Assembly: GCF_902635505.1 (NCBI RefSeq)
Contig: NC_045430.1
Span: 30,213,564-30,277,563, forward strand
Reading direction: 5' to 3'
DNA length: 64,000 bases
From: Sarcophilus harrisii
Taxonomy: Eukaryota; Chordata; Mammalia; Dasyuromorphia; Dasyuridae
The translations under genes were made by a program, and so were the position numbers. The notes under the pieces were generated by a model, which had not been told where the DNA came from, ran no database searches, and saw only the letters and a list, made by a program, of their open reading frames with translations. Below are positions 31,622 to 40,989 of the stretch, piece after piece (the first letter of the stretch is position 1; the number at the start of each line of letters is the position of its first letter).

Positions 31622-31795
31622 GGAGAGAAGGGGTCTGTATTCAAATCCCAATCCCGGCCCTGCTATGGATCTCTTGATCTTGGACATGATCTTGGACAAG
31701 TCATTTCACTTTTCTAGAATTAAGAATTCTCACTTGTAAATAAGAAATGGGAACAATATAATGTTGCAGACTAATTCTGGGATTTATTGTTTATA
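31622..31795 (+). repeat. Diverged MIR-type SINE
   Basis: 'tgtattcaaatcccaatccc', 'gacatgatcttggacaagtc' and 'acttgtaaataagaaatggg' follow SINE order. Confidence 0.55.
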
Positions 31796-31827
31796 AAATG
31801 CAGTAGACTTAATTTAGCTCTTTAATA

Positions 31828-32355
31828 CACTGGGTCTATATCCCCAAAGGGATCAAAGGAAGAGGAAAGGACCCATAGGTATGATAATAATGGTCCAAGC
31901 AGTAGTTTTTGTCCTGGCAGGGAACTGGAAACTAAGAAAGAGGGCTATTGGTGAATGGCTGGACAGGTTATGGTACAGGAAAGTGATCAAATAGAACTGT
32001 GCCATAAGAAATAATGTAAGGGTTCTTAGAAACCTGGGGGACTCGTTGTAGGCACTGATTCAGATGGCAGCCAGAAGAAGCAGGGAGATGATTTGTATAA
32101 CAACAATATTATAAAACTAAACTTTGAAAGATTTGAACACTCTGATGGCCCATGATCCCAGAAGACTAGGGATAATGAAACTTATTGCTTGCCTCCTGAA
32201 TGAGAGGTGATGGACTCGGGGTATAGAAGGAGACAATCATTTTTAGAGTTTGTTTTGCTTGACTATGCTTGTTTACACAGTAGTTTTTGTTTTGTTTGTT
32301 TTAAATTTGGAGAAAAAATGGGAGGGATAGAAAAATGCTTATCCATTATAAAATA
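31828..32355 (+). repeat. Diverged LINE-1 3' end
   Basis: 'gggtctatatccccaaaggg', 'agggaactggaaactaagaa', 'gaatggctggacaggttatg' and 'gtttgttttgcttgactatg', ending 'tataaaataaaatgg'. The gene-like order matches the L1 ends elsewhere, with heavier divergence and a different 3' UTR. Confidence 0.65.
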
Positions 32356-32529
32356 AAATGGGCAAAAGAAAAATATACCTGAGAGATAAAAGAATCAGCT
32401 TTCTATTTCAAATCCTGTTTCTTATATGCATCAGAGCTGTGACTATAAACCGAGTTCTCAGGGCCTACTGGCAACCCTGGAAGACTCTAAATTCCAGGTG
32501 CTGGAGGGAGGTTCCACACCTGAAGTTCC

Positions 32530-32800
32530 TGAAGTTGGATCACAGGATAATGGATCTAGAGCCAGATGGTACCTTATTAAACATCTGGTCCAACCCCCTC
32601 CTTTTGCAGATGATGAAAAGCAAATAGTGACTTGTCCAGGGTGACTCAGCTAGGAACTAGCAGGGGTTCAAAACGTGGATTCAAATCTCACCTCAGCTAG
32701 GAAATAGCAGAGGTGAGATTTGAATCCACGTCTTGAACCCAGTCCAAGTCTCCATTTTTATGCCATGCTACTTCTCACACAGGGATAGTAAGTGATACTG
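32530..32800 (-). repeat. MIR-type SINE, antisense, with a fold-back insertion
   Basis: 'ccccctccttttgcagatga', 'agtgacttgtccagggtgac' and 'cttgaacccagtccaagtct' mark an antisense SINE. Inside it lies an inverted repeat: arms at 32664-32694 and 32710-32740 (31 bases, one mismatch) around a 15-base loop. The loop 'agctaggaaatagca' nearly copies the sequence at 32648-32662, so an inverted copy of the SINE head was inserted. Confidence 0.85.
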
Positions 32801-32839
32801 CACATTTATCCCTTTAGCTCCTTGAAATCATGTTCTATG

Positions 32840-33035
32840 ATTAGAGCACTAAGCTGGAAATCTGGAAGATCTAGTTTTGAAACCAGCCCCAGACACTTAC
32901 TGGCTGAGTCTTGTTTCCTCATCTGTAAAATGGGGATAATATTAGCACCGACATCATAAGTTGGTGAGGACAAATGAATTCATACTTGTAAAGTATTCTG
33001 CAAACCTTAACTCCATATAAAATTGTTAGCTATTA
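32840..33035 (+). repeat. MIR/THER SINE, near full length
   Basis: 'gattagagcactaagctgga', 'cagacacttactggctgagt', 'tttcctcatctgtaaaatgg' and 'acttgtaaagtattctgcaa', ending 'gttagctattatt'. Confidence 0.8.
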
Positions 33036-33174
33036 TTAATTACAATAAAAACCTAATTGATTTACAACTTTTACTCAATTATGGCAACTCAATTATGGAC
33101 TAAAAGGAGCTCCATTCATATTTTAACCTGTAGGAAACTCAATTTTTCCATCCATAATATAGGAATAGGGACAA

Positions 33175-33300
33175 ATCTGTGATTTCATTAGTCTAGGGAA
33201 CTCTCAGATGAGGGAATTCCATGCACTGGTACTTGTCTACCGGACAAGTTGTCACCTTCTTTTATAGTCTTGGACAATTGCCTAGAGGCTTGATAGTTAA
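33175..33300 (-). repeat. MAR-type SINE tail, antisense
   Basis: 'tgtgatttcattagtctagg', 'gaactctcagatgagggaat', 'cagttaaa'-free core and 'gtcaccttcttttatagtct' match, in antisense, the distinctive marsupial SINE ending (ctataagttgcagagaaggt, then caatgaaatcacag). Confidence 0.65.
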
Positions 33301-34075
33301 ATAGTTAAAGTCTCAGGGATCACATATATGGAAGAAGGAAAAATTTAACTGGATATGATTTTCTAGCTCTAAATATAATCTTCTATAGGAAAATCCTGCC
33401 GTGTTAAAAAGAATTTAAACCTTTTCCAAACACTTCCTTCAAAAGAAAAAGAGGAAAACAAGTGAAAGATTTGCTTTAAAAAGTGAAAATAATTAATATT
33501 AGTCAAAACATGGTTCAACACTGTTTTCTGGATCTAAATAAACTACTGTATCTGCAGCCCCCACCCCCACCTGGGCTGTATTGGAAAGCCTGCTATCTGA
33601 GTTTGACAGGCTTCTCACCATCCCTGGTTTCATGCCAAATGAAACTCCCAAGGCTCTTGGTTGGCATCCAGTGTCTGATCAAACAAGATCACTGAGCTCA
33701 AGTGTTCAGAAATACTGGGAGGATGCATCCAACAACTGTGTGTTTTGTCTTGTACTATCAAACAGCCCTAAGGCTTTAGCTGGCTTCCCAAGCTTCCTTC
33801 CCAGAACACAGTTGCTCACTTGCCAGCTGGGATTTGATCGAAAATGCACTTTGATAGAAGGTTTCCCTTCCCTGATGTTGAAGTCTTTGCAAGGGAAATC
33901 TCCTCCATTTCCCCCTGATACTCTTTTCCCCCTCTCAGATTCCTTATCCATTTTCTTTTCTTCCCTTCCAGTTCAATAAAAGAGATAAACTTATTCTTTT
34001 GGCTAAGGCTAGACACTCTAGCTATTTCCTACTGGGCAGAATAACCTTACCACACTCCTCTGTTGCACTCTCCCC
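33300..34075. other. Unassigned intergenic sequence
   Basis: Unique sequence. It carries the longest plus-strand open frame outside repeats and the CpG island (132 codons at 33581-33979), with overlapping minus-strand frames. No domain, start context or splice pattern supports it. Confidence 0.4.
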
Positions 34076-34129
34076 CATTCTTTTTCTATGCCTACCTCCC
34101 TTGTCTAGTCAGAACTAGACTTCACTGCC

Positions 34130-34278
34130 TGCTGCCTCCTTCCCCTAAACCCCTTGCTTTTCAGCTCTCTTTAAAATATAAGCTCCTTGAAGACAAGAAT
34201 TGTGTTTTTGCTTGTATCCCTAACACTTAGCACAGTTCCAGGCACAGAGTAACCAGTTTCAGTAACTATACACTGAAC
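34130..34278 (+). repeat. L2 LINE 3' end
   Basis: 'aatataagctccttgaagac', 'tttgcttgtatccctaacac' and 'ttagcacagttccaggcaca' are the L2 terminus. Confidence 0.8.
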
Positions 34279-34289
34279 CAGTAGACATA

Positions 34290-34480
34290 TGCTAATATCT
34301 GTCTGGTAGAGTCCCTTCCTGAGGAGCCCAGCTCAGATGCTGCCTCCTCCTTGAAGTATTCCTTGCTTCCCTCACCTAAAAAGTCCTCTTCCAATTCTTC
34401 ATGATATATAAGACTCTCCCCTTTGCTCACTTCCCAGTATCTCAATAGTTCCTAATGCTGTAGGCACTTTGAACGGAATA
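34290..34480 (+). repeat. L2 LINE reverse-transcriptase end/3' UTR fragment
   Basis: 'ttcctgaggagcccagctca', 'gatgctgcctcctccttgaa' and 'gtattccttgcttccctcac' match the L2 part upstream of its terminus. It lies behind the terminus of another copy, so it is a separate insertion. Confidence 0.65.
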
Positions 34481-35030
34481 GTTTCTTAACATGTTTTTGT
34501 CGAAATGAATTGAATTTGCCCTGGAAAGAAAGAACAAAGAGATCAGAAATCATGAGTAGGAAATGTTAGAGCCAGGTCCGGAAAAGGGATTGTCAAATCA
34601 CTTACACCTTGGAAATAGACTTCAAAAAATAGGGCTTGGTTTACTATTTTCTCGATTAAACTTATCAGTCCTGTCATAGAGACAGTTTTTATTTTTATTT
34701 TCTGGAGAAGCAAAGCTCTCAGGCTTTGCCTGGGTCAGCCCTGGGCACCTTCTGGAGCTGGATGAGGAGGAATGGACGGTGGGATCAGGTGGGTGCTGGT
34801 TAAGGTTTCAATGCACATGTGTCTGTTTCTACCGGAATCCTTTAGGGTTTTGGGGGTTTGAGGTTTAGCTTAGGCTTCATTACAAAGTATATGTTTCCAT
34901 TGGAGTTCATCGGTTCACATGTCACTATTTGGGGTGGAGCAGTAGAGTCTATATTTGAAATCATATACTAAGGGGTGATATGAACCCCAGTGAGTTCAAA
35001 ATTATTTCCAGACATGAGATGATGTCAAGA
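34480..35030. other. Unassigned intergenic sequence
   Basis: No repeat or exon is recognised with confidence. Confidence 0.4.
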
Positions 35031-35032
35031 TT

Positions 35033-35162
35033 TATCCAATCAATCAATAAACATTTCTTCAGCACTTCCTATGTGCTAGGCACTATGCTAAAGCACTGGG
35101 GATACAAAAAGAAGCAAAAGACTGTCTCAAGAAGTTTACAATTTAATGGGAGATAGTAGAGG
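35033..35162 (-). repeat. L2 LINE 3' end, antisense
   Basis: 'aatcaataaacatttcttca', 'gcacttcctatgtgctaggc', 'actatgctaaagcactgggg' and 'aagtttacaatttaatggga'. Confidence 0.8.
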
Positions 35163-35325
35163 CAGAATGGCAGTCAAAGAACCTGGGTTCAGATTCTGGC
35201 TCTGCTATTTATTTCCTTTGACCATGGGAGTGCCAAACTAGCAAGTCCTTTCATCTCATTGCATCTGCTTCCTCATCTGTAAAGTGAGAGGATTGGTGCT
35301 TCTAGTTCTACATCCAATAATTCGT
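35163..35325 (+). repeat. MIR SINE
   Basis: 'ggcagaatggcagtcaaaga', 'cctgggttcagattctggct' and 'ttcctcatctgtaaagtgag' are in MIR order. Confidence 0.7.
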
Positions 35326-35654
35326 CTTATTGGTGGTACTTTTTGAAACTATAGTCATTTCCTGAGCCACCCTGCCCCCAAAGAACTTCCTCTTGTGACA
35401 AAGATCAGTTAAGCAGCACCATGACAAAGTTTACCTCCAACAGTTGTCTGTAGCATTCTGTACCTATACCCCCCCACCTCCCTTCAAAAAATAAGTTAGT
35501 GAACTATAAATGGGGCAATATTGTCAAACACAAATGTGTGGGAAAAGCCTTCAAGGCTTGTTTGAGAAGGACTGATGGGAACACAGAAGTAGATGATCCC
35601 CCATTTTTTAATCCCCTCATTTTTATAGGTGACACTGAACTGAACAGGTAGACA

Positions 35655-36065
35655 GAATGATCTTGTTTTTCTAAGCAAATCATTTAACCTTTTCCTCATC
35701 TATAATATGGGAATATTAACAGCACCTGTGCTATAGGATTGTTGATTGGGAACAGTGGCTGTTGGCCAGCATCTGTGGCCCCAAGAGTGCACAGAACATG
35801 AACTCTTAGGAGTTCATCCCAGGAAAGACTTGTTCACTGCCCTTCTGGACCCTTCATCAGTGTAAGAATCCCCTGTAAAAGAATCACTCCCACTTATTCA
35901 GTAATTAAAAAGTCTTTTCTTCCCAAACATCATATAAGGTAGGCAAGTATGAGTATCTCTATTTTACAAATGAGGAAAGAGACTCTTCATATCTGAGGAG
36001 GGGTTTCACAACTAAGTCTGACAACTCCTAATTCAGCAAGGATTCTGCAATCTTCACTGCCTCTC
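35655..36065. repeat. Two MIR fragments, opposed
   Basis: Plus strand at 35670-35745 ('aagcaaatcatttaaccttt', 'tataatatgggaatattaac'). Antisense at 35890-36060 ('cacttattcagtaattaaaa', 'tctattttacaaatgaggaa'). They lie about 145 bases apart. Confidence 0.55.
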
Positions 36066-36261
36066 AGTGAAGTAGAAACCTACCAAAAGAAGAGACCCTG
36101 GATCTGAATTTAAAATCTGACAATGACTATGGTTCCATAAATGATTAGTTCCATTCATTTGAGCCTAAGTACTGGACATGAGCCTTTGTTATACCAGAAA
36201 CTAAAAGAAGAGTGGGGTCTTTGCTACCACCAGCCATAGCTTGCTCCAGGCTAAACTGTAA

Positions 36262-36303
36262 AATGGGGTGGGGGGAAGGGGGGGGAAGAGGGGGGAAGGG
36301 GAG
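36262..36303. repeat. G-rich tract
   Basis: 'atggggtggggggaaggggg' followed by more G runs separated by AA or AG. It is capable of G-quadruplex pairing on the plus strand. Confidence 0.8.
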
Positions 36304-36724
36304 TTAGCTCCAGACATGATTTAATGAGCCCTTTTTCTTCCCCATACCTCAGGGCCCTCATATTATAATGTAGATTTAAACCTGGAAGTAACTTTATAGA
36401 TTGACCATATCCCATGATGTGAAGCTCAAATAGAAATGGGGCCACTAGACTGTACATAAAAAACCCAAGGTGAGCACGTTGACTTAGAAAACCTGGTACT
36501 AACATTATGTCCCATTGAATTTTTATTTAAATTGCTCAACATTTCCCAATCCCATTTTAATTTGGTACATTCCATCTGAAGGGTTGTTGCCAAGGTCACA
36601 TTGCTAGTGTCTGAAATTAGCCAAAAACCTGTCTTACTTAGACTCCCCTGATCTAAACTAATCCCCTCCTTTTACAGATGGTAAAAACTACTCCAGAGTC
36701 CCATGGCCAGGATTTAATAGAAAA

Positions 36725-36935
36725 TATTTTTATATAAAATATGACTTTGTATATTACTTTAAGATTTGTAATATTTTATTCCATTTGATCTTCACAACAA
36801 CCCAATTGGGTGTATTTCCATCCGCTTTACAGATGAGAGAACGGGAGGCTTTTAAGTATTTACAATAATTGTCCCAGACTGACAATTATGTGAGTGACTT
36901 GTGGCCAACCAATCTTCCCCAAATCTGGCTCCAAG
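36725..36935 (-). repeat. Duplicated MIR-derived segment, copy A
   Basis: 'tttatataaaatatgacttt', 'atttgatcttcacaacaacc', 'gcttttaagtatttacaata' and 'agactgacaatt' recur at 38765-38970 in the same orientation. The part after 'gaggctt' is not ordinary MIR, so the two segments share derived sequence. Confidence 0.7.
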
Positions 36936-37439
36936 GATTCATGTCTAGAGTCTAGATAAGCACGGAAAGACTTAGAGGAACTGATTCAAAGCAAAGCCAG
37001 CAGGACCAGAAAAATGCTCTTTTCACTGTGTTCTGCAGTGTTTGCAATGGCTGCAGAAATATAAATGGGGAAAAACAAGCGCCTCGAAACAATCCAAACT
37101 GAACACGGAAAATGATAATGACCAAGCCTAGCCTCTTAAAATAGATCTAGGAAGCCACCTTCTCTCTTCCAGATGGAGGATGGAAGATAATTGTTTTTTA
37201 ATTCTTTGTCATAAGGGAAGGTTCCCTAGAAAGTGAGTGAAGGAAAAAACAAAAAAGTTTCGTGGTGGGTTTATTTATCTGTATCTTACCCCTGCCCTAC
37301 TTGCTGTGGCTAGCACAGATTCAGAGCCAAAGAACGGGGCAGCCTTCCCCTGAGACTTCCCGGGAAATGCTCTTTTCTAAGACCGCCTTTATCCCTCAGG
37401 AGCTAACTGAAAGCAGGATGGGGGGGAGGGGGGAGCTCC
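36936..37439. other. Unique flank of the CpG-rich block
   Basis: Repeat-free. It includes 'ttctgcagtgtttgcaatgg' and a run leading into rising G+C from about 37300. No exon was accepted. Confidence 0.4.
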
Positions 37440-37745
37440 ATCTTTCCTCGGACGCTCCCTTAGCTGAGCCGCTGTCGGGAGCGGACAGGGCGCTAAGGAC
37501 GGCGGGTCTGGCGCACGCACGCGGGGGAGCAGCTGCTGCTGGCCAGCGCCGGGCCGAGGGCGTGGGGGAGGGAGCCGGCGCGCCTGCCCACATCGGGAAT
37601 TGTTTAGCCCGGCGGTGTGTGTGCATGCACGTTTGCCCGTGACATGCAGGATGTGGGTTTTCTCGGTGACGCAGGAGCCTGTTGCATTTCTGCTCACCGA
37701 GCGGCTTCAGCAGCGCGCTCCCGCTCTGATGTGGCAACGCTGCAG
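37440..37745. promoter_or_regulatory. Small CpG-rich block, candidate orphan CpG island
   Basis: Dense CpGs occur over about 300 bases in an otherwise CpG-poor AT-rich setting ('gtctggcgcacgcacgcggg', 'gagccggcgcgcctgcccac', 'cagcagcgcgctcccgctct'). A TGACGCA half-CRE-like site lies at about 37666-37672. Open frames on both strands of up to 126 codons arise from composition. Such a block may be a promoter of a non-coding RNA or a distal regulatory island. No first exon with a donor could be fixed. Confidence 0.5.
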
Positions 37746-37775
37746 GACTTCAGAAAGCCCTTTAAACAGCAGCAG

Positions 37776-37802
37776 ACAACCCCCCCCCCCCCTCCCCCTC
37801 CC
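37776..37802. repeat. C-rich tract
   Basis: A run of about 14 C followed by further CCT repeats, directly downstream of the CpG-rich block. Confidence 0.85.
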
Positions 37803-37814
37803 TTTGCTGGAGCC

Positions 37815-37945
37815 TGGAGCGCTCAAACTGGAGAGAGACCATTAACTATGCTCGTTACCTTCACCGGCTACATTGTTACTGATGTTAAAACCTTGTAGTA
37901 AACAGTGTAAACATTTAAACCTTCCACCTTTATTGCTTTCTGAGT
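37815..37945. promoter_or_regulatory. Candidate conserved element next to CpG block
   Basis: A unique stretch without repeat features ('accattaactatgctcgtta', 'ccttcaccggctacattgtt'). The regulatory role is guesswork based on location. Confidence 0.15.
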
Positions 37946-37977
37946 AATAAAAAAAAAAAAAAAAGAAAAAAAAGAAA

Positions 37978-38150
37978 GGCACAGTAGCTGGATTCAAATA
38001 CCAGCTCCTTCACTAACCTTACGGAAGTTACTTAAACTCCCCGTGCCTCAGTTTCCCCATCCGTCAAATAAGAGGCTTGAACTAGAAGACCAGGCTCAAA
38101 AAAAAAAAAAAAAAAAAAAACTCTTCCAGCTCAAAATCCATAATCTGAGA
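37978..38150 (+). repeat. MIR SINE split by an A run
   Basis: 'agctggattcaaataccagc', 'gtgcctcagtttccccatcc' and 'ataagaggcttgaactagaa', then A21 at 38098-38119, then 'ctcttccagctcaaaatcca', which resumes the SINE ending. Confidence 0.65.
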
Positions 38151-38159
38151 TTGTTCTGA

Positions 38160-38420
38160 ATCTTCTCTGCTAGGCGGTGACAAGGGACTCCGTGCGTGAC
38201 CTTGTAACGTGTGGTCAACCGTTTATCTCGGTGTAATAGTAAGAGTGTGTAGCTAGCACCAGACAGTATCCGTTGTGTGAACAGGAGCAAGGTCCTACGG
38301 ATCGATGAGCCTGTTTTCTCATCTGTGAAAGGGGCAGTAGGAGGTCTTAGTGTCAAGTGAAATAATATATGCAGAGTGCCTTATCAAGTACCTACCATGT
38401 GCCACATGTTGTGCTAGGCT
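38160..38420 (+). other. CpG-bearing unique stretch with MIR remnant
   Basis: Isolated CpGs continue ('tccgtgcgtgaccttgtaac', 'tacggatcgatgagcctg') before a plus-strand MIR remnant at 38305-38420 ('gttttctcatctgtgaaagg'). Confidence 0.4.
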
Positions 38421-38497
38421 CCCAAAGCCTTATGTCGGATTCATTACATTTAGTAATACTTATATAAGATATATAGAATATATGATATAAAAAAGTA

Positions 38498-38770
38498 TGA
38501 TGCAACATATTTATAGAAATATATTATTTCATATGATGTTTATATGAAAATACAGTATATTTATAGAAAACATGTCTTTTTATGATATATTAATAAAATG
38601 TTACACATGATGCATAAAACATATTTACCCAAATATATTATTTCATATAATGTTTAAATTATGAAAATACAATATATTTATAGAATATATGTCCTTTTAC
38701 ATGAGATATTACAATATATAATACATGATGCCTAAAATATGTTTAGATAACACACCAAATTTACATGATA
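38498..38770. repeat. AT-rich minisatellite, unit about 110-118 bp
   Basis: Units start with 'tgatgc' at 38498, 38608 and 38726. Shared blocks are 'aatatattatttcatat' and 'gaaaatac', then 'atatatttatagaa', followed by 'atgt' and 'cttttta' variants. About 2.4 copies are present. It lies immediately before copy B of the duplicated MIR segment. Confidence 0.8.
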
Positions 38771-38975
38771 TAATAAAAAAAGTTTTATATAAAATAGGAC
38801 ATGTATATCACTTTAAGGTGTGCAATGGTTTATCTCATTTGATCTTCACAACACAATTTAGCTAGATATATTTCCATTTTACAGATGAGGGAACTGAGGC
38901 TTTTAAGTATTTACAATAATTATTCCCAACTGACAATTTGGGGCCAACCCAGTCTTCCCTAAACCAAGTACCCCA
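38765..38975 (-). repeat. Duplicated MIR-derived segment, copy B
   Basis: 'ttatataaaataggacatgt', 'atttgatcttcacaacacaa', 'gcttttaagtatttacaata', 'caactgacaatttgg' and 'ggccaacccagtcttcc' match copy A, including non-MIR parts. The CpG-rich block lies between the two copies. Confidence 0.7.
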
Positions 38976-38979
38976 AAGC

Positions 38980-40195
38980 ATCAGCATTTTTTCTGATGCT
39001 TAAAATTAGACATTCATGCCTTTGGGTTAAGACTAGGTATTCCCTATAAGTCCTGTTAAAAGGCAAATTACCCAGGAAGGAACAACTTTGTATTAGCTCT
39101 TTATCATCCATTAACTCTTTAGCTCAGGGTAAGTTTATTAAATGGATCTATATTAGTGCCTTTGAAAGCTGCTGTAGGCCTTAGAGGAGAAGGGTCTTTT
39201 GGTGTGAAATGACAGGATGATGGGTGGATCCTTGGGGGAGTCAAATGATAGGACCTTTCCAGAAGCGATGATAACATTGATTTATTATTGTATCTAGAGT
39301 AAAGAGTAGAAGAGCCAGAGATCAGGACAGCTGGCTGATGAATGCCATGCCAAGCATGGTCTGCTATATCGAGTGAATGGGTTAGGTCACAAATCTAGAA
39401 GACTCATCCTCAAGGGGATAGTTCCAAAGGTGAGTGACTTCACTCTCAGGGACAAGTATCCGAATTCTAGAGACCTAATTCCAAGTTGGTCTGAGTGAGA
39501 AGAAATGTGCTTTTCTTCCCCCTTTCCCTCCTCCCTTACAGGAGAGGGCACAAGATGACTTGGATAGAAGAAATTCTGATAGAGAGAAGTAGAAGAAAAA
39601 GACTTTTGATCAGGGAACAGGGTCTAGTGATAGCAGGATACCCAAAGCAGATGGCGTGGGTATAGCATAGAGCCCTGGACATCGGATGGAACAATGGGAA
39701 CAAGGTCCCCAGCTTCCGTTTTCTCTAAAGCTCTTCCCAGATCTTTTGTTGATCCTATTTTACTTGTGCTCTACTAGCCTACTACATCACCTACAGGCTA
39801 CATCACCTTCCCTCCTCCCCTCCCCCCCCCAGTAGGGCTTACATTGGTACAGGTAGGTACAGGTGATTCAGAGTTGCTAACTGGGTGACTACAGTCAAGT
39901 TAGGCTTTTCTGCACCTGAATTTCCTAATCTGGCAAATGGGGATAAAGAATAGGTGCTCCACCTCCTCCTCTATGAAGATAAAATTTAAAAATATATATC
40001 TGTGAATTTTTGGAATGATTTTCACCTGGTGCAAATCTTACAGTTTAATTTTTTCTGGTTTAGACCTGTGATCTCATAGTGGGCAGGAGTGGGGGTGGGA
40101 GTGGGGAAATGCCTTTCTTGTCCCCCTCCCATATTCTTCTTCCCCCAGATGTTACCTTTCATATACTCTGCATATAGCGAGTACTTCTAGAGTTA
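38980..40195. other. Unassigned intergenic sequence
   Basis: Over 1.2 kb with no confident repeat, exon or RNA gene. A C run lies at 39820-39830. Confidence 0.4.
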
Positions 40196-40199
40196 TTTT

Positions 40200-40335
40200 C
40201 ATGCAATCTCCCTCCCATTGGAATGTGAGTTCCTAGAGGTCGAGAGCTGTTTTTTGAATTTTCTTTGCATCCTCCTTTCGACTCCTGGAGCTTGGCACAC
40301 AGCAGGCTCTTAATAAATGCTTATTGACTAAATGG
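40200..40335 (+). repeat. L2 LINE 3' end
   Basis: 'ccattggaatgtgagttcct', 'agaggtcgagagctgttttt', 'gcttggcacacagcaggctc' and 'ttaataaatgcttattgac'. Confidence 0.85.
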
Positions 40336-40483
40336 CTGGTAATGGAGATTCCTTCCCCCAATAAAGATCTTATTGTCTTAAAGTGTTGCCAAGGGCATTG
40401 AGAGGTTGCGATTTCTCTGGGCTTATCCAGCCAGGTGCTCCTGGTTCCAAGGCCATCCTTTATCCTCTGCCCTAAGCCGCTTT

Positions 40484-40675
40484 ATATAATAGCTAATGTT
40501 TAGATACTTCTTTGTGGGTTACACAACCCCATTCGCACAATATTCCTGTAAGATGGACAGCATAAGACTTATCCCCAGTTTTACAAATGAGAAACCCAAG
40601 ACTTAAGCTAAATGTCTTGTCCATAATCATAAAGCCAGTAAATATCAGGTGTTAATAAGACTTGATTTTAGATCC
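40484..40675 (-). repeat. MIR SINE, antisense
   Basis: 'aatagctaatgtttagatac', 'ccccagttttacaaatgaga', 'aatgtcttgtccataatcat' and 'ccagtaaatatcag'. Confidence 0.65.
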
Positions 40676-40834
40676 ATTGCGCTTCCTTTTCCTTTCAGCT
40701 GGAAAAAGTCTGTGTCTTTAGGGTGTGTAGTCCTGAGAGAAACCCTTGGCCCCCAAATAGATCTTGCCATTTCTCCTAAAGGGCCTTGCTGATAATTCCC
40801 TAGTAACGGGACTTCCAATGAGAAAATTCTTCAA

Positions 40835-40985
40835 TTTTACTGCCTCAAAGAGTTGCCTAGGGGACAGAGAAGTTAAGTTGCTCAGGGTTACACGGTAAGT
40901 ATATTTCAGAGGAGGGAGTATTACCTCCGTTTTCCTGACACTGAGGCGAGCTCTTTGTCCATTAAGCCAGGTTTTTTCTTGCCAT
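40835..40985 (-). repeat. SINE, antisense
   Basis: 'agagttgcctaggggacaga', 'agttaagttgctcagggtta', 'tccgttttcctgacactgag' and 'tgtccattaagccaggtt'. Confidence 0.65.
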
Positions 40986-40989
40986 AATC

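Noticed and set aside
33581-33979. 132-codon plus-strand frame in unique sequence
   Set aside because: There is no recognisable domain, the minus strand is also open over part of it, and no promoter or splice sites support it. At this length a chance open frame is expected in 64 kb.
37262-37898. Open frames of 81-126 codons around the small CpG block
   Set aside because: Several frames on both strands are open at once, which is a composition effect. No splice donor or known domain was found.
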